A DNA stretch of 14,920 nucleotides from Vicinamibacteria bacterium (GTDB taxonomy: Bacteria > Acidobacteriota > Vicinamibacteria > Vicinamibacterales > UBA2999), in the NCBI GenBank assembly GCA_025938035.1, contig JAICQE010000112.1, positions 1 to 14,920 of the forward strand, read 5' to 3'. Below, in pieces: positions 1-5,064 of this stretch. The position numbers and the translations under genes were made by a program. Numbering within the stretch: position 1 is the first letter of the stretch; each line of letters starts with the position of its first letter. The notes beneath the pieces are model-generated. The model had not been told where the DNA came from. It searched no databases and saw only the letters and a program-made list of their open reading frames with translations.

Positions 1-103
1 CGCCGCCGTCGAAGAGCAGCTTGGACTCAAACTCGAGCGCAACGCCCGCGGATCTGTCGAGTACGTGATCATCGCGGCGGCTCGCGCGCCGACAGAAGAC
101 TGA
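1..103 (+). CDS. C-terminal end of a TIGR03435-family protein (partial)
   Basis: Reading from base 2 gives an open frame of 33 codons ending at TGA (101-103). The peptide contains EEQLGLKLE followed by VEYVIIAAARAPTED. This matches the usual end of TIGR03435 proteins, in which an F-T-A-L-x-E-Q-L-G-L-K-L-E block is followed by a short beta strand and a charged tail. The second family member in this window (4494-4991) ends in the same pattern, ALKEQLGLELKATK then VDFLVIDSIQRP. The gene starts left of the window, so nothing can be said about its N-terminus or promoter. The family's biochemical function is not known to me; members are abundant in soil Acidobacteria. Confidence is limited by the short length, but the frame and the shared motif agree. 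Confidence 0.7.
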   Translation, partial: AAVEEQLGLKLERNARGSVEYVIIAAARAPTED

Positions 104-355
104 CAGTCAGAGCGTCGCCTCCGCGCACACCGGCGCGACCAGCGATCGACGGCCGGACCCAGCAGAAATTGCACGGCATTTTTTTGTTCGGCGTTCCGAA
201 TAGTCCGTACAGCGGGGCGCGTGCCTCGCGACGGTGTCCCTCGAAACCGCTATCACCCACCCGTCCTCAACCCACGGCGCCTCGCGGCCTGTCACCAGGG
301 ACTGAGGATTCCTCCCGGGAGTTGTCGCAAGAGTTCTCGGGGGGTGTCAGCGTCG

Positions 356-378
356 AGTGACATTCTGAGTGACATCGC
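356..378 (+). repeat. Two tandem GTGACAT repeats, candidate arm-type integrase sites
   Basis: AGTGACATTCTG (356-367) is followed directly by AGTGACATCGC (368-378), a 12-base period. The pair ends 131 bases before the tRNA-Ser-like 20-mer at 510. The pair at 4186-4207 has a near-identical unit (GCGACATT) and the same 12-base period, and ends 137 bases before the second copy of the 20-mer. The matched layout suggests that this is the right end of a different, earlier insertion. The role as integrase arm sites is inferred from spacing and position only. Confidence 0.45.
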
Positions 379-509
379 ACCAGAAAAGGCCGCAAAAAAA
401 GGAAAAGGGACGAAGGCGGTCGAAAACAATCGCAAAGCCGAAATTATGCCGCCGATTGGGCTTAACCGATTTCGGCCCATTTCATTGATGTTTCCAGATC
501 GACTTTCAG

Positions 510-529
510 GACTCCCACCCTCTCCGCCA
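510..529 (+). repeat. Left direct repeat: tRNA-Ser 3' end fragment (candidate attL)
   Basis: The 20-mer GACTCCCACCCTCTCCGCCA is identical to 4345-4364. Read as a tRNA 3' end it fits exactly: G57, A58, the right side of a T stem beginning at C61, a seven-base acceptor strand CCTCTCC, discriminator G73 and an encoded CCA. The acceptor strand pairs with GGAGAGG, the usual start of bacterial tRNA-Ser. The upstream bases do not supply the rest of a tRNA, so this is a fragment left by site-specific integration and not a functional gene. It marks the left boundary of the island. Confidence 0.75.
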
Positions 530-657
530 ATCTCAGGTCGTTGATTCCCTCAATGTTTTGGCAAGAGTGCTGAGAATCAGGTTCTCTCAGCCTTCCGCAA
601 TGTCTTCCTCGGGTTTGATTCAGTAATCGGCGGCGATCGGGGCGCGTTCCTGTCTGA

Positions 658-691
658 GCGACATTTCCGGGCGACATTCACGCGACATTTC
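658..691 (+). repeat. Three GCGACATT repeats inside the left island end
   Basis: GCGACATTTC (658-667), GCGACATTCA (671-680) and GCGACATTTC (682-691) are direct repeats with spacings of 13 and 11 bases, close to one helical turn. They lie between the left tRNA-Ser fragment and the end of the helicase gene. Two more copies in the same orientation lie near the other end (4186-4207). They are most simply read as integrase or excisionase arm-type sites. They could alternatively be operators, but their placement at both termini argues for a recombination role. Confidence 0.5.
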
Positions 692-714
692 GACCAGCCA
701 GCCGACTGGGTACA

Positions 715-3558
715 TTACGTCCGCACGACGATCGGAATCGTTGTTCGGCGGTGGCTCAACGCTCGCTGGATGCTGTCGAGCACCATGCCCAGCTCCTTAC
801 CTACATCCTCAGCGAGAAAGCGGAGCACGAGATACCCCCGCTCCTGCAGCAAGTGGTCCTTGCGCCGGTCCCGTCGATATGCAACTGGATCGGCGAGATG
901 CTGTGCGCCGTCGATCTCCACGGCGACGCGAGCATCGGCGCAGAGCAGGTCCACTTCGAGGCTTCCTATACCATCGAAGGCGATCGGCAAGGAGACGTTG
1001 AGTTGGAAACGCCCTTTGGTTTCGCTCAGCGTTTGTAAGCGTGTGTATAAAAATGCTTCCGAGGCACTCCGCGCGCGACTGGCGCCCGCAGCGTCTGCCG
1101 GCGTCGGTCTGGCGGACTGAACGAAGAGCTCGGCAAGAGGCACGTCGACGCCGTCGCGTACGAGTCTCCGGACGCTCGCGGCGTAATCGTGCTTCCAAAC
1201 GGGATCCGACGGGAGGACGACATCGGCCGGCCATCCGGGAATTGCGCTCGCCGGCAGGACGATCTGGTACCCGATGGCTTCGTACCCTCGACACCGCCGA
1301 TCGAACATGCGAGCGAGCATTGGCACGTTCAGGTCCGCAAAATCGTAAATGCGTACTTCGCTTTTGCCTTCGCAAAGCCGATGCAATCGGCCCGCATACT
1401 GGGCGACCGTGCCACGCCACGACACAGGAAGGGTCAGCACAAGTGTGTCGAGACGAGCATCGTCAAAACCCTCGCCAACGTACTTGCCAGTTGCGAGGAG
1501 CACACGTGGTTCATTACGAGGAATAGCCGCCAAGCGATCAAGTGTTGCCTGTCTGGCTCTCTTTCCGAGACCCGCCCGGAGTACTACGAGGTGACGGACC
1601 TGAGGCGCAATCAACGCCTCAAGGCAATCGAGATGTTCGTTCCGTTCGGTCAGCACTAAGGGCGAACGCCCGCTATTCGCGGCATCGATCACGACGTTGC
1701 AGATGCGGTCGTTGCGCGGTGTGTCAGAAACCAGGTCCTGATACAACGACTGGAACTCCACACGCTTGTCCGCATCAGGACTCCGGACCGGCAGGAACGA
1801 GGTCGGTTCGACCAGGACAACGTGACTGAACGGTCGGGTAGCCGCCTGGACTCTTGCATTGACTCGGTGGCGAACCGGACCGCACTGCATAAAGATGATC
1901 GGATGATGACCATCCTTGCGAGCGACCGTCGCTGACAATCCGAGGACAAACCGAGCACGAGCCTGACGAGCGACGGTCTCGAAGCTATGTGCAGAAAGGT
2001 GATGACACTCGTCTACGATCACGTGGCCGTAGCTAGCTACGCGATCGTCGACGGTTCCTTTCTTAACCAGGCTCTGAATAAGGGCTACGTCCAACTGTCC
2101 TGTCGGCTTCCTTCGCCCACCACCGATCCTGCCGATGGATTTCGCCGGAATGTCCAGGAATGCCGACAGCCGTTCTACCCACTGATCGAGTAGCTGCTGC
2201 CGGTGCACTAATACCAGCGTGTTGACCGCGCGTCTGGCGATAAGCGATGCGGCGACGAGCGTCTTGCCAAACGCCGTCGTAGCTGCGAGCACGCCCACGT
2301 CGTGTAACGCAAGCGCATCTGCTGCGGCCGCCTGATCCGCGCGCAGTTCGCCGCGAAATGTCAGATTCAGAGGGTCACCGATGTTGCGCTCGTCGCGAAT
2401 AGTCGCGTGAACACCCAGATCGCTCAGCATCTCTCGAACGTCGTCAAGACATCCTCTGGGTAGAGCGATGTGCTGGGGGTGATCTTCCGCGCAGGCGATG
2501 ACGCGCGGCTTTCCGTAGGTTGACAGCCGCATCGCCTGTGTCCTGTAGAACTCCGGATTCTGAAAAGCCGCCAGCCGTAGCAGCTGGTTCCGTAGTCCCG
2601 GGTCAAGTCCATGCTTCGCGATGTAGATCTGATTGCCGAGGATGAATTCAAGCGTCCGCGGGAGAGTGGCGACAATCGTCAGATGTCTACGACTGGGTGA
2701 TGGAGGAGTCCTCCATGGCTCATCACCCTCTGCCTCTTCAGGCGGAAGGCGAACGGCAAGAACACGACCTCGCCGTTCAGCATCCTGCACGATGGACTCG
2801 ACCCCTGCGCGGCTGACTTTGCGAACGCTCGCGAGGAACGCCCATTGATCGGGCCAAGGCTCGAGGTGGTCATCCAGGAACAGGCTGTGCCCTTGCGCGC
2901 GCGGTCCCTTCTGCAGCGGCAGTGCGATCAAATTTCCGAACCCGCCGTGGGGCAGAGTGTCTTGGTTGGGGAACAGACGATCGTACGAATCGAATCCGAG
3001 ATCAGGTCGACGTTCCATTGTCTCGGTGACAATGTGTGCAGCGAGCCGTCGGCCGAGCGCAGCGGGGAGAGCCTCATCGAAGAAAACCCACACATGGGCG
3101 CCTTGTCCTGAGCGTGATCGTTCGAGTGCAGCCGGAAGACTGAGCCGATGACATGTGTCGAGGAACGCCGCTGCATCCTCTCGCCAGCTTCCCTTGTCGA
3201 AATCGATCGCCACAAAGAAGCAGGTTTCGTCGAGGAGCAGCGGATACACACCCGCGACGAACGGCTCGCCAGCGTCGTTGCGACCTGACAGGTGCCATCT
3301 GATCACGTCGTTGGTCACCGGCAGGAATCGCTGGTGCGGGCATTCCGCGCACTTCACGCGCGGCTTCTCGCAGATGCCGCGGACCCACTCGTTGCCGCAG
3401 GCGGGTGCGTAGCCCGTTTTGCCGGTCCTTCGGTTCTCGAACCTGCGCGGGTAGACGTCCTGCCGTCCGCGGAAGAGCGAACGGAACAGCGCAATCTTGG
3501 CTTCAGGCGCGGCCGACTGATTTACGTCAGACAGGCCCTGAGTCAGCATGGCAGGCAA
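715..3558 (-). CDS. TOTE-type primase domain / superfamily 2 helicase / DUF559 nuclease fusion protein
   Basis: This 947-residue protein has three recognisable parts. Residues about 20-250 match the archaeo-eukaryotic primase domain of TOTE conflict systems: four cysteines (C54, C63, C70, C73) that could bind zinc, a D119-x-D121 metal motif in VAIDFD, H155 in GAHVW, and the block GNLIALPLQ (208-216). Residues about 400-760 are a helicase: Walker A variant TTAFGKT (K432), DECH box (516-519), SAT (542-544), GEGFDD (695-700) and QYAGRLHR (720-727). Residues about 835-940 are a DUF559 nuclease of the PD-(D/E)xK type: D870, E881-x-D883-GAQH and GYLVLRF. All core motifs are intact, so it is probably active. 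Such proteins are thought to sense and cleave invading nucleic acid; the exact target is unknown. The TTG at 3558 and the ATG at 3549 are both plausible starts. It lies 62 bases downstream of the toxin gene and may share its transcript. Confidence 0.9.
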   Translation of the reverse strand: MPAMLTQGLSDVNQSAAPEAKIALFRSLFRGRQDVYPRRFENRRTGKTGYAPACGNEWVRGICEKPRVKCAECPHQRFLPVTNDVIRWHLSGRNDAGEPFVAGVYPLLLDETCFFVAIDFDKGSWREDAAAFLDTCHRLSLPAALERSRSGQGAHVWVFFDEALPAALGRRLAAHIVTETMERRPDLGFDSYDRLFPNQDTLPHGGFGNLIALPLQKGPRAQGHSLFLDDHLEPWPDQWAFLASVRKVSRAGVESIVQDAERRGRVLAVRLPPEEAEGDEPWRTPPSPSRRHLTIVATLPRTLEFILGNQIYIAKHGLDPGLRNQLLRLAAFQNPEFYRTQAMRLSTYGKPRVIACAEDHPQHIALPRGCLDDVREMLSDLGVHATIRDERNIGDPLNLTFRGELRADQAAAADALALHDVGVLAATTAFGKTLVAASLIARRAVNTLVLVHRQQLLDQWVERLSAFLDIPAKSIGRIGGGRRKPTGQLDVALIQSLVKKGTVDDRVASYGHVIVDECHHLSAHSFETVARQARARFVLGLSATVARKDGHHPIIFMQCGPVRHRVNARVQAATRPFSHVVLVEPTSFLPVRSPDADKRVEFQSLYQDLVSDTPRNDRICNVVIDAANSGRSPLVLTERNEHLDCLEALIAPQVRHLVVLRAGLGKRARQATLDRLAAIPRNEPRVLLATGKYVGEGFDDARLDTLVLTLPVSWRGTVAQYAGRLHRLCEGKSEVRIYDFADLNVPMLARMFDRRCRGYEAIGYQIVLPASAIPGWPADVVLPSDPVWKHDYAASVRRLVRDGVDVPLAELFVQSARPTPADAAGASRARSASEAFLYTRLQTLSETKGRFQLNVSLPIAFDGIGSLEVDLLCADARVAVEIDGAQHLADPVAYRRDRRKDHLLQERGYLVLRFLAEDVGKELGMVLDSIQRALSHRRTTIPIVVRT

Positions 3559-3620
3559 TTCTACCGACCTGGCAGCGGCGCTCGCCGGCGCTGTGGAGGC
3601 AGCGCGCTACCGTCTGGTTC

Positions 3621-3911
3621 TCACGATCGACCAATCCAGTACGCCGGTCGCCGTTTCAGATTCATCACCGCGAGAATCCGCACGGTGTCACCGTGCAACC
3701 GGTAGAGCAACGCATATGGGAAACGGCGCAATAGCCGCCGGCGAATCACGCCGAGGACGGCCGGTGCAGCGTCCGGGTATTCGGTGATCTGCGTGCAGGT
3801 GTGTTCGACTTCGGCGAGAAAAGTGGCGCTCAGTGCGGGGCTTTCGCGTTGATAGTATTCAGCCGCCTCGTTGAGTTCTCGTTCGGCCAGCTGGTTGAAC
3901 GAGACACGCAT
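3621..3911 (-). CDS. ParE/RelE-superfamily toxin of a type II toxin-antitoxin pair
   Basis: The 96-residue product has the compact ParE/RelE layout: an N-terminal helical segment (AERELNEAAEYYQRES, about residues 9-24), a second helix (FLAEVEHTCTQITEYP), then a basic beta hairpin (VIRRRLLRRFPYALLYRL) and a last strand (TVRILAVMNLKRRPAYW). The motif F-P-Y-A-L-L-Y-R plus V-R-I-L-A-V-M-N-L-K-R-R-P-x-Y-W is typical of the plasmid-stabilisation (ParE-like) branch. Members of this branch poison DNA gyrase or cleave mRNA; which applies here cannot be read from the sequence. The start ATG is one base after the antitoxin stop, so translation is coupled. The length is normal for the family and nothing looks broken. 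Confidence 0.9.
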   Translation of the reverse strand: MRVSFNQLAERELNEAAEYYQRESPALSATFLAEVEHTCTQITEYPDAAPAVLGVIRRRLLRRFPYALLYRLHGDTVRILAVMNLKRRPAYWIGRS

Positions 3912-3912
3912 T

Positions 3913-4131
3913 TCACTTCAAACGTGTTCGGGCATCCTTGAGAACATCAGCAGCCGGGCGCGCAGTCGCGTCGGTCCACGCGGCATCCCTTCGCTGCGCC
4001 TCTTCAGCCCAGAGCTGTGCGTTCTCCTCCTCCGTGAGATTCTCGAGGCTCTCGAGAAGACGTTCCGCGAGCCGTGCACGCTCGTGAGGTGCCAACTTCA
4101 GCGCTTCGTGTACGAGTTCTTCAGTGCTCAT
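3913..4131 (-). CDS. Addiction-module antitoxin, unstable-antitoxin family
   Basis: The 72-residue acidic, mostly helical protein begins MSTEELVHEALKLAPHERARLAERLLESLE, the standard start of small addiction-module antitoxins (Pfam Unstab_antitox family). In these, an L-P-x-x-E-R-x-x-L-A-x-x-L-L-x-S-L block precedes a flexible tail that wraps the toxin; here the block reads A-P-H-E-R-A-R-L-A-E-R-L-L-E-S-L. The tail here includes a tryptophan-containing segment (LWAEEAQRRDAAWTDA). The ATG at 4131 has a good ribosome-binding site, GGAGAG at 4141-4146, nine bases upstream. The toxin gene follows after a one-base gap in the classic antitoxin-first order. The pair probably discourages loss of the island; an additional role as a trigger for the neighbouring helicase-nuclease is possible but unsupported. 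Confidence 0.88.
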   Translation of the reverse strand: MSTEELVHEALKLAPHERARLAERLLESLENLTEEENAQLWAEEAQRRDAAWTDATARPAADVLKDARTRLK

Positions 4132-4168
4132 GGCCGATCACTCTCCAACAATGGTAGCGCAGGCCCCG

Positions 4169-4183
4169 ACGGCGGACCGCCGT
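4169..4183. promoter_or_regulatory. 15-base palindrome upstream of the toxin-antitoxin operon
   Basis: ACGGCGG-A-CCGCCGT is a perfect palindrome with 7-base arms around a central A. It lies about 38 bases upstream of the antitoxin start. The position suits an operator through which an antitoxin-toxin complex might repress its own operon, but I see no clear -10/-35 pair beside it. The same sequence could simply be a high-GC hairpin. Confidence 0.3.
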
Positions 4184-4185
4184 GT

Positions 4186-4207
4186 GCGACATTTCGTGCG
4201 ACATTCG
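4186..4207 (+). repeat. Two GCGACATT repeats inside the right island end
   Basis: GCGACATTTC (4186-4195) and GCGACATTCG (4198-4207) repeat with a 12-base period and the same orientation as the three copies at 658-691. They end 137 bases before the right tRNA-Ser fragment. Candidate arm-type integrase-binding sites. Confidence 0.5.
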
Positions 4208-4344
4208 ATCGGCAAGGAACGCAGACAGCGGCGAACAGACGAAAGCAGACGAAACGCGATGAAGACGATAATCGCTTGAGCCGCCTAGCCTAGCGTTGCC
4301 TCGAAATCGGGTGAGAACACGCGGATTCACGAAGGAATTCGAAA

Positions 4345-4364
4345 GACTCCCACCCTCTCCGCCA
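4345..4364 (+). repeat. Right direct repeat: tRNA-Ser 3' end fragment (candidate attR)
   Basis: Exact second copy of the 20-mer at 510-529, including the encoded CCA. The upstream bases again do not form a tRNA: no GGAGAGG acceptor strand and no D or anticodon arm lie about 90 bases before it. Both copies have the orientation expected if the true tRNA-Ser gene lies to the left of the window on the plus strand. Confidence 0.75.
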
Positions 4365-4420
4365 TTCGACTCGGCCGCTGCGCGGCCTCGCTCATGGCAA
4401 GCCAGCGGCCGAGTCGAATG
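4363..4420. repeat. 18-bp perfect inverted repeat abutting the right att fragment
   Basis: The arm CATTCGACTCGGCCGCTG (4363-4380) is the exact reverse complement of 4403-4420, with a 22-base spacer. The left arm begins in the last two bases of the tRNA-like CCA. A second smaller hairpin is nested across the arm and spacer: GGCCGC (4373-4378) with GCGGCC (4382-4387). There is no run of T, so it does not look like an ordinary terminator. Confidence 0.7.
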
Positions 4421-4449
4421 CCCTGAGCGAACGAAGTGAGTCGAAGGGC
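4421..4449. repeat. REP-like unit, inverted relative to the neighbouring one
   Basis: This 29-base unit contains TGAGCGA (4424-4430) and GAGTCGAA (4438-4445). The flanking unit at 4365-4394 has the reverse-complement order, TTCGACTC then TCGCTCA. The two units therefore face each other, as in paired REP elements. From memory, similar TTCGACTC/TCGCTCA sequences are scattered between genes in many high-GC bacterial genomes; a genome-wide copy count would settle it. Confidence 0.5.
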
Positions 4450-4493
4450 AACCAAGCCCGGCTCACTCGCTCGCGCTCGTTCGTGCCGTCGTC

Positions 4494-4991
4494 ATGCTCG
4501 CGGCTATGACTGTGGCGTGGGCATCCGTCACCACGTTTGCGGTCCAAGATCCCGCTCGCGGCCCTGGAGCCGGGATGCGCAAGGTGGCGAGGACGTGCCG
4601 GACCGGCGTAGCCGCCGCCGCGACGGTCAACGGGACGACCGTCGAGATCAGCGTGGACGAGCGTGACAGTCTTCCGTGTGTGTACACGTCGCGGATCACG
4701 GATGGATTACAGATCGACGAATTCTCCGCGCGGCCGATGTCGCACGTGGCGTTCATTCTTCAGAATAGGGTCGGCCGTCCGGTTGTCGACCAAACCGGTC
4801 TGGTGGGACAGTTCGACATTCGAATCGAGTCGTCACCGAATCCGCCATCGACTGCGTCCGATGCCGTGCCGAACGGCGCCTCGTTGTTCACCGCGCTGAA
4901 AGAACAGCTCGGCCTCGAGCTGAAGGCGACGAAGGTGTCCGTCGATTTCCTGGTGATCGACAGCATCCAGCGGCCACTGCCGAACTACTAG
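4494..4991 (+). CDS. TIGR03435-family protein, probably N-terminally truncated
   Basis: The 165-residue frame contains the C-terminal half of a TIGR03435 protein: a G-P-G-x-G-M-R block (residues about 25-32), a cysteine pair in the middle (RTC and LPC), then NRVGRPVVDQTGLVGQFDI (about 100-118) and SLFTALKEQLGLELKATKVSVDFLVIDSIQRP at the end. Family members are usually about 250-300 residues with an N-terminal signal and a FEVASIKP-like segment; that part is missing. The first residues (MLAAMTVAWASVTTFAV) are mildly hydrophobic and could pass for a signal peptide, but may be the stub of the lost half. An in-frame stop lies at 4437-4439 in the REP-like DNA, so the frame cannot extend further left. 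It may be a decaying pseudogene. Function of the family unknown. Confidence 0.6.
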   Translation: MLAAMTVAWASVTTFAVQDPARGPGAGMRKVARTCRTGVAAAATVNGTTVEISVDERDSLPCVYTSRITDGLQIDEFSARPMSHVAFILQNRVGRPVVDQTGLVGQFDIRIESSPNPPSTASDAVPNGASLFTALKEQLGLELKATKVSVDFLVIDSIQRPLPNY

Positions 4992-5021
4992 GCGGGGAGC
5001 CTGATCCGGTTCGATGGCCGG

Positions 5022-5043
5022 TCCGATCGCGCGGCGGATCGGA
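5022..5043. terminator. Hairpin between convergent genes, possible terminator
   Basis: TCCGATC (5022-5028) pairs with GATCGGA (5037-5043) across an 8-base loop. It sits in the 73-base gap between the converging TIGR03435 gene and the 1518-residue gene, where a two-way terminator would be expected. There is no clear T run on either side, so this is a weak call. Confidence 0.25.
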
Positions 5044-5064
5044 TTAGAGGCGGAAGGTCACACC

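Larger units (their letters stand above)
104..714. other. Gene-free stretch spanning the end of one insertion and the start of the next
   Basis: I see no convincing gene in these 611 bases; the small open frames have no family resemblance and no good ribosome-binding site. The stretch falls into two halves divided by the tRNA-Ser-like 20-mer at 510-529. Left of it are two GTGACAT repeats (356-378) and an A-rich tract (about 381-450), a layout typical of the end of an integrated element. Right of it are a 7-bp inverted repeat (569-575 with 585-591) and three GCGACATT repeats (658-691) that lead to the stop codon of the helicase gene. One line sampled here (421-480) is only 50% GC. Confidence 0.6.
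510..4364. mobile_element. Integrase-less genomic island flanked by tRNA-Ser 3' repeats
   Basis: About 3.8 kb lies between two exact 20-bp copies of a tRNA-Ser 3' end. Short GCGACATT tandem repeats lie inside both ends, 128 bases from the left copy and 137 bases from the right copy, as expected for the arm sites of a tyrosine-integrase attachment region. The cargo is one operon-like minus-strand run: antitoxin, toxin, and a TOTE-type primase-helicase-nuclease fusion. Sampled base composition (50-57% GC) is clearly below that of the giant genes to the right. No integrase, excisionase or replication gene is present, so movement would need an integrase supplied by another element. The boundaries are seen directly; the mechanism is inferred. 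Confidence 0.7.
4132..4493. other. Gene-free stretch holding the right island end and palindromic DNA
   Basis: No gene is visible in these 362 bases. In order they hold the antitoxin ribosome-binding site (4141-4146), a 15-base palindrome (4169-4183), two GCGACATT repeats (4186-4207), the right tRNA-Ser fragment (4345-4364), a long inverted repeat starting in its CCA (4363-4420), and a second REP-like unit (4421-4449). The stretch ends at the start codon of the truncated TIGR03435 gene. Confidence 0.6.

Noticed and set aside
420..529. Complete tRNA-Ser gene ending at 529
   Set aside because: Only the last 20 bases match. No GGAGAGG acceptor strand, D arm or anticodon arm is present in the preceding 90-110 bases. 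The same holds before 4364.
221..544. Small plus-strand open frame of 107 codons
   Set aside because: It runs through the repeat pair and the tRNA fragment, has no ribosome-binding site worth noting and no family resemblance.
658..691. CRISPR array or plasmid iterons
   Set aside because: The repeats are only about 10 bases with spacings of 11-13. There are no spacers of CRISPR size and no cas or replication-initiator gene, and their position beside att fragments explains them better.
3588..3605. Hairpin GCGCTG/CAGCGC between the toxin and helicase genes, considered as a terminator
   Set aside because: Only 6 bp and no T run on the minus strand, so it does not support a transcription stop between the two genes.
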